DNA from: DATJPD01 sp036394195
GTDB taxonomy: Bacteria > Pseudomonadota > Alphaproteobacteria > CACIAM-22H2
NCBI GenBank assembly: GCA_036394195.1
Contig: DASWFO010000245.1
Span: 22,906-86,905, forward strand
Direction of reading: 5' to 3'
Length of the DNA stretch: 64,000 bases
The position numbers and the translations under genes are program-made. Positions 16,777 to 25,450 of the stretch are shown in pieces. The notes under the pieces are model-generated. The model was not told the DNA's origin. It ran no database searches and saw nothing but the letters and a program-made list of their open reading frames with translations. The first letter of the stretch is position 1. Each line of letters begins with the position of its first letter.

Positions 16777-17995
16777 GAAAGGGGCGCCTCAGACGGGGAC
16801 GACGGACCGCGCCGGCCGTCCCGTCATCCACCTGCAGCCGGGACGCCACAAGCGGGTGCGGGCAGGACATCCCTGGGTCTATTCCAACGAAGTGGTCATG
16901 GACGCCGCCGCCAAGGCGCTGCCGCCGGGGACGCTCGTGCGCCTCGCCGCCGCGAACGGCGAGCCGCTCGGTGCGGCGATGTTCAATCCGCGCACCCTGA
17001 TCGCCGCGCGCCTCCTGCACCACGACCCCGACGCCGCAATCGACACGGAGTTCTTCCGGCAACGCATCGCGGCGGCGACGGCGCTCCGCGAGCGCCTGTA
17101 TCCAGGCGGTTTCTATCGCCTGATCCACGCCGAAGCCGACGGCCTGCCCGGCCTCGTCATCGACCGCTATGGGGAGGCGGTGGTCATCCAGGCGAACACC
17201 GCCGGCATGGACCGGCTGCTGCCCGACATCCGGGACGCCCTCGACACCGTGCTGTCGCCGAACACGATCGTCTTGCGCAACGACAGCTCGGCTCGGACCT
17301 TGGAGGGCCTGAAAACCGAGGTCGCGGTCGCGAAAGGCGAGATCACCGGGCCGACCGAGTTGGTCGAAAACGGCGCGCGGTTCCTCGTCGACCTCCAGGG
17401 CGGGCAGAAGACCGGCTGGTTCTTCGACCAGCGCGACAACCGCGCGGCGGTGGCCCGGCTCGCCGCCGGCGCGCGGGTCGCCGATCTTTATTCGTACGGC
17501 GGCGGCTTCGCGGTGGCCGCGGCGCGGGCCGGTGCCGTCGAGGTCGCGGTCATCGATCGCTCCGCCCCCGCTCTCGAGCTCGCCGCCCAGTCGGCACGGC
17601 TCAACCAGGTCGACTCCGTCTGCCGCTTCGTCCGCGCGGAGGCGTTCGAGGAGCTCGAGCGCCGCGCCGCCGCCGGCGAACGCTTCGACATCGTCATCGC
17701 CGATCCGCCGGCGTTCGTGAAATCGCGCAAGGACCTGGCCGCCGGCTCGCGCGGCTATCGCAAGCTGGCGCGGCTCGCCGCCGCCATCGTGGCACCGGGC
17801 GGCCTGTTGTTCATCGCGTCGTGCTCGCACAACGTCGACCGCGCGACGTTCGACGACCAAGTGCAGCGCGGACTGATCGACGCCGGCCGCACCGGCCGCA
17901 TCCTGCTGGCCAGCGGCGCCGCCGCGGACCATCCGGTCCATCCGGCCTTGCCGGAGTCGGTGTACCTGAAGGCGTCATTGATACAATTAGATTAG
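16757..17995 (+). CDS. RlmI-like class I 23S rRNA (cytosine-C5)-methyltransferase
   Basis: The roughly 412-residue protein has an N-terminal PUA RNA-binding domain (HLQPGRHKRVRAGHPWVYSN). A Rossmann methyltransferase domain follows, with SAM motif ADLYSYGGGFAVAAARAG near residue 245, motif IV IADPPAFVKSRKD and ASCSHNVD holding the probable catalytic cysteine. This layout matches RlmI (m5C1962 of 23S rRNA) and relatives. The start is a GTG overlapping ggt by 20 bases, and a TTG at 16766 is an alternative. The overlap suggests translation coupled to ggt. Confidence 0.85.
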   Translation: MSRLAIEKGAPQTGTTDRAGRPVIHLQPGRHKRVRAGHPWVYSNEVVMDAAAKALPPGTLVRLAAANGEPLGAAMFNPRTLIAARLLHHDPDAAIDTEFFRQRIAAATALRERLYPGGFYRLIHAEADGLPGLVIDRYGEAVVIQANTAGMDRLLPDIRDALDTVLSPNTIVLRNDSSARTLEGLKTEVAVAKGEITGPTELVENGARFLVDLQGGQKTGWFFDQRDNRAAVARLAAGARVADLYSYGGGFAVAAARAGAVEVAVIDRSAPALELAAQSARLNQVDSVCRFVRAEAFEELERRAAAGERFDIVIADPPAFVKSRKDLAAGSRGYRKLARLAAAIVAPGGLLFIASCSHNVDRATFDDQVQRGLIDAGRTGRILLASGAAADHPVHPALPESVYLKASLIQLD

Positions 17996-18101
17996 CCCCT
18001 CAAACGCCGGGCGCGGCGCCGGCAAATCGCGTTGCGCGATTGTGCCTGCCGCGCCGCTTGGCTTCGCGCCCATAAGGGCGCGCCGCCCCCTAGATCTTTT
18101 T

Positions 18102-18162
18102 CAGGGGGCGAAGCCCCCTGCACCCCGGCGCGGCGGTTTTCTAAGGTCCGAAGAAGCTTCGG
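18102..18162. repeat. Two hairpins between convergent genes (terminator-like)
   Basis: The 172-base gap between RlmI-like and tam genes holds CAGGGGGC-GAA-GCCCCCTG (18102-18120) and CCGAAG-AAG-CTTCGG (18148-18162). The first also pairs partly with an upstream GCCCCCT near 18085-18091, so alternative structures are possible. Hairpins built on GGGGCGAAGCCCC recur between genes in many alphaproteobacteria. No clear T-tract follows either one, so they may act as bidirectional, Rho-assisted terminators. Confidence 0.45.
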
Positions 18163-18167
18163 CCTGT

Positions 18168-18935
18168 TTATTTCCGCTGCGCGACCATGAAGACGCGCAG
18201 GAACGGCAACAGCGTCTTGCCGTCGGGGCGGGGCGGATAGGCGGCCAGCAGGCGCTCACCGTAGGCGCGCAGAAAATCCGCGTGCCGGGCCGGCTCGAGC
18301 CGGTCGAGGACCGGCCGTAACACTGAGCCCATGACCCAGTTGAGCACTGGATCGTTGCCCTCCAGCACATGCAGATATTCGGTCTCCCAGATATCGAGAG
18401 TCGCCGCCTGCGGCGCCAGCCATTCGTAATAACGGCCGGGCTCGTGCGCCGGGTTCTCGCGGACGGCACCGGCGAGCGACGCCCATGCGGGCTCGCGGAC
18501 GAGATCGAACAGGATCCGATGCGTGGGATTGAGGTGCTGGCGCGGCATCTGCACGGCGAGAAACCCGCCGGACACGACCTGCGCGAAGAGATGCGGGAAT
18601 AGCCGCGGATGATCGTCGAGCCAGTGGAACGCGGCGTTCGAATAGACCAAATTGGCGGGCGTCTCGGCGCGCCAGGTGGCGAGGTCGGCCTGCTGCCAGG
18701 CGATCCCAGGAATCGCCCGTGCCTTCGCGAGCATGTCGTGCGACCCATCGACGCCGGTCACTCGGGCCCCGGGCCAGCGCTCCGCCAGGAGGCGGGTCAC
18801 GTTGCCCGGACCGCAGCCGAGATCGTAGACGGTCCGGGCCTCCGCCAGCGGCACCCGCGACATCAAGTCCACCGCCGGACGCAGCCGGTGATCGGTGAAT
18901 TTCAGATAGATGTTCGGATCCCACGTGCTCGTCAT
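18168..18935 (-). CDS. tam: Trans-aconitate 2-methyltransferase
   Basis: The enzyme methylates trans-aconitate, a spontaneous inhibitor of aconitase, using SAM. The 255-residue protein starts with the family pattern TWDPNIYLKFTDHRLRPAVD. The SAM motif VYDLGCGPGNVTRLLAERWP lies near residues 36-55, with VTGVDGSHDML after it. SNAAFHWLDDH and the C-terminal LPFLRVFMVAQRK are also as in Tam. Length fits. It converges on the RlmI-like gene across a hairpin-rich gap and stands alone as a transcription unit. Confidence 0.9.
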   Translation of the reverse strand: MTSTWDPNIYLKFTDHRLRPAVDLMSRVPLAEARTVYDLGCGPGNVTRLLAERWPGARVTGVDGSHDMLAKARAIPGIAWQQADLATWRAETPANLVYSNAAFHWLDDHPRLFPHLFAQVVSGGFLAVQMPRQHLNPTHRILFDLVREPAWASLAGAVRENPAHEPGRYYEWLAPQAATLDIWETEYLHVLEGNDPVLNWVMGSVLRPVLDRLEPARHADFLRAYGERLLAAYPPRPDGKTLLPFLRVFMVAQRK

Positions 18936-19005
18936 GCCCGCTCCGCCTGGTCAGAAGGCCGGAGTATAGTCGGAGCGAGAGCGAAAGCGAGCCGAGGATG
19001 CAGCG

Positions 19006-20439
19006 TCACTCCGCCGCTTGGCCGTGCGGAATGGCCGCCCCGGGCAGCTCGATGGCGAAAATCGTGCCCGTCGCGGATGACCCCGCCACGGTGATGTCGC
19101 CGCCATGTCCGCGCACGAGATCGCGCGCGATGACGAGGCCCAGCCCGGTCCCGCCGGCGCGCGCCGAGCCGGTGAACGGGGTAAACAGTTTCTCGCGCGC
19201 CTTCGGCGGCAGGCCCGGCCCATCGTCGGCCACCTCGATGCGCAGCGTGCCGCCGGAGCCCGCCTTGGCCGAGACGCGCACCGACCTAGCCCCGGCCTCG
19301 GCCGAGTTCCGGCCCAGATTGACCAGGACGCGGAACATCTGGTCGCGGTCGGCCATCGCGTCGATATCGGACGGAACGGCTTTTTCCCAGCGCGTGCGGT
19401 TGCCGGTGAGGAGACCGACCACGCCGCCCACTTCGTCGACGAGCCCGGTCAGGATGAAGCGCGAGCGCCGCGGCGGGGGCAGATCGTCGCGCGCGTAATC
19501 GAGCGTCTGGCTGCACAGCGCAACCGCGCGGTCGACCGAGCCGATCAAAGTCGGCGCCAGTCGTTGAACATTGGGATCGCTCGAATCGGCCAGCCGGTCC
19601 GACAGCAGCTGCGCCGTCGACAAGATGCCGCGCAGATCGTGGCTGATCTTGGTCACGGCGGTGCCGAGTGCGGCCAGCCGCGCCTGCTGGCGCAGCAGGC
19701 TGCGCAGCGCCTGCTCCATTTCGGCGAGACCGCGCTGCGCCAGGCCGATCTCGTCGCCGCGCGGCGTCACCTCGATCACGTTGCCCGGGTTGTCGGGCGC
19801 GTTGCGGAACGCCACCATGTTCGTGGTGAGACGCCGCAGCGGCCGCACGATCAGCCATTGCAGCGACAGGAACACCAGGGCCGCGGTGATCAGCGAGATC
19901 ACGATCGACAGGCCGAGGATGCGCCAGGAATAGGCGAGCATGCCGCTCCTGAGCGGCCGCTCATCCACCAGCACCTCGACCAGATCGCCGGCCTCGTAAG
20001 GCGACGGTCCGAACACCCGTAACGTCTTCGAGCCGTTGCCGAACAGCGTGAGATAGGCCTGGGCGATCGGGCTCAAAATGCCGCCCTCGCGCAGGTCGAC
20101 CGTGGCGTCGGCGACGGGCGGCATGTCGCCCGCCAGCACCCGCCGGACATCGCCGGGCTTGGCGATAATGATCGCGTGCGCCCCGGCATGGGCCAGAAGC
20201 TGCGTCTTGAGCTGCTCGCTCACCATGTGGTCGGGCGTCGCCTCGAGCGACAAGGCCGCAAGATGCGCCGATGCGATCCGCCCCTCGAGCCAGTCGAGGC
20301 GAAAGCGCGCGATCGACGGCGAATAGATCAGGAATTCCGCCAGCATCACGAACGCCATCGTCAGCACGAGCAGCCGAGCCGAGAGCCCGTAGAGGCCCGA
20401 AGGCAGCCGGTGCCAGCCGATGGTGTCGCCGTCGGTCAT
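19006..20439 (-). CDS. Sensor histidine kinase
   Basis: The 477-residue kinase has two membrane segments (LLVLTMAFVMLAEFLIY near residue 25 and LGLSIVISLITAALVFLSLQ near residue 180) flanking a periplasmic sensor of about 140 residues. A HAMP linker follows. The dimerisation/phosphoacceptor helix has its His in TKISHDLRG, and the ATP-binding domain has the N-box NLGRNSAEA, G1 DDGPGLP and G2 GGTGLGLVIARD. No response regulator gene is adjacent. It starts 5 bases after the stop of the flavin reductase gene, so it is the last gene of that operon. The signal is unknown but may concern redox or membrane state. Confidence 0.88.
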   Translation of the reverse strand: MTDGDTIGWHRLPSGLYGLSARLLVLTMAFVMLAEFLIYSPSIARFRLDWLEGRIASAHLAALSLEATPDHMVSEQLKTQLLAHAGAHAIIIAKPGDVRRVLAGDMPPVADATVDLREGGILSPIAQAYLTLFGNGSKTLRVFGPSPYEAGDLVEVLVDERPLRSGMLAYSWRILGLSIVISLITAALVFLSLQWLIVRPLRRLTTNMVAFRNAPDNPGNVIEVTPRGDEIGLAQRGLAEMEQALRSLLRQQARLAALGTAVTKISHDLRGILSTAQLLSDRLADSSDPNVQRLAPTLIGSVDRAVALCSQTLDYARDDLPPPRRSRFILTGLVDEVGGVVGLLTGNRTRWEKAVPSDIDAMADRDQMFRVLVNLGRNSAEAGARSVRVSAKAGSGGTLRIEVADDGPGLPPKAREKLFTPFTGSARAGGTGLGLVIARDLVRGHGGDITVAGSSATGTIFAIELPGAAIPHGQAAE

Positions 20440-20444
20440 GGCCC

Positions 20445-21884
20445 TCAGCCGAACCGTGCCAGAAAGCGGACCAAGCGGCGCGTCCGCGGCGAGAACAGCT
20501 GGGAGGTATAGAAGCTGCCGGCGGCGCGCTTGCTCACTTCGCTGAGCGTCGGATACGGCGCGATCAAGCCGGCCATGTCGCGGAGCGTCGCCCGCTTGGC
20601 GATGGCAAGGCTCCACGTGAGCAGCAATTCGCCGGCATTCGGCCCGACAATGCCGGCGCCCAAAATCCGCCCGCGCCGATCGGCCACGACCTTGATCAAT
20701 CCTTCGGTCTCGCGTTCCGCCTGGGCGCGGTCGTTGTCATGGAACGGCCAGCGCGCCAGCCGGATGTCATCGCCGTGCCGCTTGCGCGCCTCGGCCTCGG
20801 TTCGACCGACATTGGCGAGCTCCGGATCGGTGTAGGTCACCCATGGCACGGCCGAATCGTCGACCTTCGCCGGCAGGCGGAACAGCGCGTTGCGGATGAC
20901 GATGCCGGCGTGATAGCCGGCCATGTGAGTGAACTGAAACCCGCCCACGACGTCGCCCATCGCGTACACTTTGCGGTTGGCGGTGCGCAGCCTGGCATCG
21001 ACCTCGATGCCCTTCGCCGATGTCTTGATTCCAGCCTTGTCGAGCTCGAGACCGACGATGTTGGGCTTGCGTCCCGTGGCGACCAGCAGGTGCGAGCCGG
21101 CGATTCGGCGCTCGCCCTCACCGGTATCGAGGACCGCCGCGATGGCCCCGGCCTGTCCCTCGACCCGCTTGATCTTGGCGCCCTCGACGATGTCGACGCC
21201 ATCGGCGCGGAGCCGGCGCCGCACGAAATCGACCAGCTCGGGATCGTCCTTGGGCAGGATCGTCGCCAGCTCCAGCAGCGTGACGCGCGCGCCGAGCCGG
21301 CGATACGCCTGCGCGATCTCGCATCCGATCGGGCCGCCGCCGATCACCACGAGATGGTCGGGAACCAGGTCGAGATCGAAGATCGTCTCGTTGGTGAGAT
21401 AGGGCGTTTCCGCGACGCCGGACCCAAGACCTGGAATGGGCGGCACCGCCGCGGATGACCCGGTGGCGACGATGAAGCGGCGGGCGCGAACCCGCGTGTC
21501 CCCGGCTTCGACCTCGTCGGGCCCGAGGAACCGGGCCGCCGCCCGGATCACCCGCACGCCGAGCCCCGTGAACCGCTCCACCGAATCGTTCGGTGCGATC
21601 GCGGCGATCACGCCCCGCACATGGTCGCGCACGGCGGGCGCATCAACCGAAGGCTCGCGGGCCGAGACGCCAAAGCGCCCGGCACTGCGGATCGCCGCCG
21701 CCGCGCGCGACGCCGCTATGAGTGATTTCGACGGCACGCACCCATAGTTTAGGCAGTCCCCGCCCATTTTTCCGCGCTCGATCAGTACCACCCGCTGGCC
21801 GAGTTGTGAGGCGCCTGCGGCCACCGAAAGGCCGGCCGAACCCGCGCCAATGACGCAGATATCGACGATGAGACGCTCAGCCAT
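20445..21884 (-). CDS. FAD-dependent disulfide oxidoreductase (mercuric reductase / dihydrolipoyl dehydrogenase-like)
   Basis: The 479-residue flavoprotein has an FAD dinucleotide fold (ICVIGAGSAGLSVAAGASQL), the redox-active disulfide GGDCLNYGCVPSK, an NAD(P)H fold (VVIGGGPIGCEIAQAYRRLG) and the FAD-binding VYAMGDV. The N-terminal heavy-metal domain and the C-terminal Cys pair of true mercuric reductase are absent. A mercury role is therefore unlikely despite the sequence resemblance. Its start overlaps the end of the TVP38 gene by 8 bases. A TVP38-plus-reductase pair is a recurrent bacterial arrangement, often fused, of unknown purpose. Confidence 0.85.
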   Translation of the reverse strand: MAERLIVDICVIGAGSAGLSVAAGASQLGQRVVLIERGKMGGDCLNYGCVPSKSLIAASRAAAAIRSAGRFGVSAREPSVDAPAVRDHVRGVIAAIAPNDSVERFTGLGVRVIRAAARFLGPDEVEAGDTRVRARRFIVATGSSAAVPPIPGLGSGVAETPYLTNETIFDLDLVPDHLVVIGGGPIGCEIAQAYRRLGARVTLLELATILPKDDPELVDFVRRRLRADGVDIVEGAKIKRVEGQAGAIAAVLDTGEGERRIAGSHLLVATGRKPNIVGLELDKAGIKTSAKGIEVDARLRTANRKVYAMGDVVGGFQFTHMAGYHAGIVIRNALFRLPAKVDDSAVPWVTYTDPELANVGRTEAEARKRHGDDIRLARWPFHDNDRAQAERETEGLIKVVADRRGRILGAGIVGPNAGELLLTWSLAIAKRATLRDMAGLIAPYPTLSEVSKRAAGSFYTSQLFSPRTRRLVRFLARFG

Positions 21885-22620
21885 CCCGCCGGCCGGCACC
21901 TTGCCGCTCCTTAACCCGGCGATAGACGGCCGGGATCAACGCAAGCACCGCAAGACCCAGGATCGGCAACAGAATCGACCGGTTCAGCAGCAGGCCGGCG
22001 ATATTCGGCTGATCGCCTGCGTCGAGCACCGCTCCGAGACCATTGCCTACGCTGGCGAACACAAAAGTGGCTGGAATTATTCCAATAAACGTCGCGACGA
22101 CGTAAGTCCGCAAAGGCACGCCGAGGAACGCCGGCACCAGATTCACCAGGAAAAACGGGAACAGCGGCACCAGCCTCAGGACCAGGAGGTAGCTGAAGGC
22201 GTCGCGCCGAAACCCCTCCTCCATGCGCTGGAGGGCCGAGCCGGCCTTGGCCCGCAGCAGGCCACCAAAGGCCGTCCGGGCGGCCAGGAACACCCCGATC
22301 GCGCCGAGCGTGGCACCCACCAGGGTGGCCAGCGTGCCGACGATGGTTCCGAGCAGGAACCCCCCGGTCATGGTCAGGATCGCCCCGCCCGGAAGCGAAA
22401 ACGCGGCGAGGAGAATGTAGCCGGTGATGTAGCCCAGCGGGGCCAGGACAGGGTGAGCGGCGACCCAGGCGAGCAACACCTCGCGATGGCGGGCGAGAGT
22501 TTCGAACGTGACGTAGCGCTGAAGGCCGAACCCGAAGAAGGCCGCGAACCCGACCGCCAGCACCGCCAGCGGCACCAAACGCGCCATCGAGAAGCCCGGC
22601 CGAGCCGAAGAGCGATCCAT
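21877..22620 (-). CDS. TVP38/TMEM64-family membrane protein
   Basis: The 247-residue protein has about six hydrophobic segments and the SNARE-associated (VTT) core: YILLAAFSLPGGAILTMTGG, FLLGTIVGTLATLVGATLGA, RLVPLFPFFLVNLVPAFLGV. DedA/TVP38 relatives are linked to lipid scrambling and envelope homeostasis. I start at the ATG encoding MDRSSARPGFSMARLV. Earlier codons would run into the divergent rpmH promoter region. It heads an operon with the flavin reductase (overlapping) and the histidine kinase. Confidence 0.83.
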   Translation of the reverse strand: MDRSSARPGFSMARLVPLAVLAVGFAAFFGFGLQRYVTFETLARHREVLLAWVAAHPVLAPLGYITGYILLAAFSLPGGAILTMTGGFLLGTIVGTLATLVGATLGAIGVFLAARTAFGGLLRAKAGSALQRMEEGFRRDAFSYLLVLRLVPLFPFFLVNLVPAFLGVPLRTYVVATFIGIIPATFVFASVGNGLGAVLDAGDQPNIAGLLLNRSILLPILGLAVLALIPAVYRRVKERQGAGRRDG

Positions 22621-22699
22621 CTCAACCCACGGATTTTTCGTTGAATTTCGGCGTCCAGTGTAGCGGCTGCCAGGGCCCCGGCCAATCACATGCGTGTAT

Positions 22700-22728
22700 T
22701 TGACTTAGCCCGCCCCCGCCTATATAAG
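22700..22728 (+). promoter_or_regulatory. Sigma-70-type promoter of the rpmH operon
   Basis: TTGACT and TATAAG are separated by 17 bases, close to the housekeeping consensus, and lie about 65 bases before the rpmH start. The leader then carries a CCGGAGACC stretch before the GTG. It drives the ribosomal protein L34, RNase P and YidC group, a strongly expressed operon. Confidence 0.7.
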
Positions 22729-22792
22729 CCGGGCTCGGTCGGCCCCCGGTCTGCATGACGTTGGGGCCGGTTTGTTTTCCCGGAGACCGTTC

Positions 22793-22927
22793 GTGAAGCG
22801 CACCTATCAGCCCAGCAAGCTCGTCCGCAAGCGCCGCCACGGCTTCCGTTCGCGCATGGCGACCAACGGCGGCCAGAAGGTCATTGCCAGCCGCCGCGCC
22901 AAAGGCCGCAAGCGCCTGTCGGCCTGA
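22793..22927 (+). CDS. rpmH: 50S ribosomal protein L34
   Basis: L34 is a tiny basic protein of the large ribosomal subunit. The 44-residue product reads MKRTYQPSKLVRKRRHGFRS then RMATNGGQKVIASRRAKGRK, the standard L34 sequence. It starts with GTG. It is the first gene of the conserved rpmH-rnpA-yidD-yidC order. Confidence 0.98.
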   Translation: MKRTYQPSKLVRKRRHGFRSRMATNGGQKVIASRRAKGRKRLSA

Positions 22928-22953
22928 AGGTCCGCCATGCGGCGGGTCGGACG

Positions 22954-23340
22954 ATGCGCCTCGTCATCGAGCGATTGAAGAGCCGCGACGACTTCCTTCG
23001 GGTGGCGAGCGGCCGGCACAAATACGCCACTCCCGGCCTTGTATTGCAGATGCGCCAACGTGAAGACATATCTGCCGCCGGCCCCACCGCGGGACCCGCG
23101 CGCGTCGGATTTACCGCCACGCGCAAGCTCGGTTCGGCCGTCGTGCGTAACCGGGCGCGGCGGCGGCTACGCGAAGCGGCCCGCGCCGTGTTGCCGGTTG
23201 CCGGCCGCCCCGGCTGTGATTATGTGCTGATTGCGCGCAGCGGCACCCTGACCCGCCCGTATCTCGCCCTGCTTGCCGACCTCGAAACCGCGGTCGCGGC
23301 TCTGGCGCCACGTAACGCGCCCGAACACAAAGCATCATGA
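22954..23340 (+). CDS. rnpA: Ribonuclease P protein component
   Basis: RnpA helps the RNase P RNA bind and mature tRNA 5' ends. The 128-residue product has the N-terminal LKSRDDFLRV helix and the signature GFTATRKLGSAVVRNRARRR followed by LREAAR, the RNR motif that contacts RNA. It starts 26 bases after rpmH and its last bases overlap the yidD start (ATGA). The length and basic charge are usual for the family. Confidence 0.95.
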   Translation: MRLVIERLKSRDDFLRVASGRHKYATPGLVLQMRQREDISAAGPTAGPARVGFTATRKLGSAVVRNRARRRLREAARAVLPVAGRPGCDYVLIARSGTLTRPYLALLADLETAVAALAPRNAPEHKAS

Positions 23341-23615
23341 ACTCCCTCTCATTCCTCCTGCGCGCAATGATCCGCGTCTATCAATGGGTGCTGGCGCCCG
23401 TGCTGGGCGCCAATTGCCGCTTTGCGCCGAGCTGCTCGGAGTACGCTCATGACGCGATCGGCCTCCACGGGCCGCTCGCGGGGTCGTGGCTGGCTCTTCG
23501 CCGCCTCGCGCGCTGTCATCCCTGGGGCGGATCGGGTTACGATCCGGTGCCACCCCGCTCATCTTATAGAACGACGCACGCCGGCGACGCCCCGCCGCAC
23601 GCGACGGGACGCTGA
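23337..23615 (+). CDS. yidD: Membrane protein insertion efficiency factor YidD
   Basis: YidD is a small amphipathic inner-membrane protein that helps YidC insert proteins. The 92-residue product has the family core IRVYQWVLAPVLGANCRFAP then SCSEYAHDAIGLHGPLAGSW and the three conserved cysteines, the third in RCHPWGGSGYDPVP. It overlaps rnpA by 4 bases and precedes yidC by 11 bases, the classic order. Confidence 0.95.
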   Translation: MNSLSFLLRAMIRVYQWVLAPVLGANCRFAPSCSEYAHDAIGLHGPLAGSWLALRRLARCHPWGGSGYDPVPPRSSYRTTHAGDAPPHATGR

Positions 23616-23626
23616 CGGACAGATTC

Positions 23627-25444
23627 ATGCAGATCGACCAAAAGAACCTGATCATCGCCATCGCCCTGTCGATCGCGATCGTCCTCGGCTTCGAATTCTT
23701 CTACAACCTGCCGCGGATCGAGCGGCAGAAGGCACTGGAGGCCGAGCGCGCCGCGACGCAGGCCCAGACCGAAGCGACGGCCCCGGCGCCCTCCGCCGCG
23801 CCTTCGTCCGCGGCACCGGCGGCCGCATCGAACGCGCCGACGCCGCCGGCCGCCGCGCCCGTCGTACCCCCGGCGCAGCAGCCGCGGGTCAGGATCGAGA
23901 CGACGGACCAATCGGGCAAGAAGGTCGTCACCGGCTCGATCCGGCTCGCTGGCGGACGTATCGACGACATCCGCCTTGAGAAATATCGCGAAACCCCCGA
24001 CCCCAATTCTCCGCCCACCACCCTGCTGGCGCCGCAAGGTACGCCCGAGCCGTATTTCGCCGAGTTCGGCTGGGTCGCGGCGCGTCCGGGCGTCAAGGCG
24101 CCGGACGAGAACACGCTGTGGGCTGCCGACCGCCAGACATTGACGGCGGATCAGCCGGTGACTTTGTCCTGGGACAACGGCGAGGGCCTCCGCTTCCAGC
24201 GCGTCTATGCGATCGACCAGGGCTACATGATCACGGTCACCCAGCGGGTGGTCAATTCCGGCCCGGCGCCGGTCGAGATGCTGCCCTACGGGCTGGTGTC
24301 GCGCCAGGGCACCCCGCCGACGTCCGGCTACTACATCCTGCATGAAGGCCCGCTCGGCGTGTTCGACGGGCGGCTCTCCGAATACAATTACAAAGACCTC
24401 GTCAAAAAACCGAACATCGACGTCAAGTCGACCGGCGGCTGGATCGGCATCACCGACAAATACTGGCTGGTCGCCCTCATCCCGGATCAGAAGGCGTCGG
24501 TCACTTCGCGCTTCAAATACGTGCCGGTCAACAACACCGACCGCTATCAGGTGGACTACCTGGAAGCCGAGCAGACCATTGCACCGGGTGCCACGGCCGA
24601 AACCATCACTCGTCTCTTTGCCGGCGCCAAAGAGGTGAAGCTGATCGACCGTTACGCCAGCGAATACAACATCGACCACTTCGAGCTGGCCATCGACTGG
24701 GGGTGGTTCAAATTCCTGACCCGGCCGATCTTCATGGCGCTCGACTACCTCAATGCGCTGATCGGCAATTTCGGGCTCGCGATCCTGCTGCTGACCGTCG
24801 TCATCAAGGGGCTGTTCTTCCCGCTCGCGAACAGGTCGTACCGGGCGATGAGCAAGATGAAGCTGCTCCAGCCGGAGATGGAGAAGCTGCGCGAGAAATA
24901 CGGCGAGGACAAACAGCGCCTGTCGCAGGAGATGATGGGCCTGTACAAGAAGCACGGCGCCAATCCGGTCGCGGGCTGCCTGCCGATCGCCATCCAGATC
25001 CCGGTGTTCTTCGCGCTGTACAAGGACATTTTCATCACTATCGAGATGCGCCACGCGCCGTTCTACGGCTGGATCCACGACCTCTCGTCCGCCGACCCCA
25101 CGTCGCTGTTCAACCTGTTCGGCCTGCTGCCCATTTCGCCGCCGGAGATGATGCTGCTCGGGCATACGCTCGGCGCCTGGCCGCTGATCATGGGTCTCAC
25201 CATGTTCATGCAGCAGAAGCTGAACCCACAGCCGCCGGATCCGGTGCAGGCCAAGATCTTCTTGCTGATGCCGATCTTCTTCACGTTCCTTCTCGCCTCG
25301 TTCCCGGCGGGCCTGGTGATCTATTGGGCGTGGAACAACCTGCTCTCGATCGCCCAGCAATGGGTGATCATGAAGCGGATGGGAGCGGCGCCGACGCTGC
25401 ACCACGCCCAGCCGGCCAAGGCAACGGCCAAGTCCGGCAAATAA
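23627..25444 (+). CDS. yidC: Membrane protein insertase YidC
   Basis: YidC inserts and folds inner-membrane proteins, alone or with SecYEG. The 605-residue protein has an N-terminal membrane anchor (IIAIALSIAIVLGFEFFY), an Ala/Pro-rich linker and the large periplasmic beta-sandwich domain of gram-negative YidC (about residues 75-345). The conserved insertase core has five membrane segments: LNALIGNFGLAILLLTVVIK, GLFFPLANRSYRAMSKMKLL, the coiled-coil EKLREKYGEDKQRLSQEMMG, and AGCLPIAIQIPVFFALYKDI. It is in the expected operon. Confidence 0.96.
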   Translation: MQIDQKNLIIAIALSIAIVLGFEFFYNLPRIERQKALEAERAATQAQTEATAPAPSAAPSSAAPAAASNAPTPPAAAPVVPPAQQPRVRIETTDQSGKKVVTGSIRLAGGRIDDIRLEKYRETPDPNSPPTTLLAPQGTPEPYFAEFGWVAARPGVKAPDENTLWAADRQTLTADQPVTLSWDNGEGLRFQRVYAIDQGYMITVTQRVVNSGPAPVEMLPYGLVSRQGTPPTSGYYILHEGPLGVFDGRLSEYNYKDLVKKPNIDVKSTGGWIGITDKYWLVALIPDQKASVTSRFKYVPVNNTDRYQVDYLEAEQTIAPGATAETITRLFAGAKEVKLIDRYASEYNIDHFELAIDWGWFKFLTRPIFMALDYLNALIGNFGLAILLLTVVIKGLFFPLANRSYRAMSKMKLLQPEMEKLREKYGEDKQRLSQEMMGLYKKHGANPVAGCLPIAIQIPVFFALYKDIFITIEMRHAPFYGWIHDLSSADPTSLFNLFGLLPISPPEMMLLGHTLGAWPLIMGLTMFMQQKLNPQPPDPVQAKIFLLMPIFFTFLLASFPAGLVIYWAWNNLLSIAQQWVIMKRMGAAPTLHHAQPAKATAKSGK

Positions 25445-25450
25445 GCGCCC

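Noticed and set aside
20445..21884. Mercuric reductase (merA) and a mercury resistance operon
   Set aside because: The C-terminal Cys pair and N-terminal metal domain are missing and no merR, merT or merP genes are nearby.
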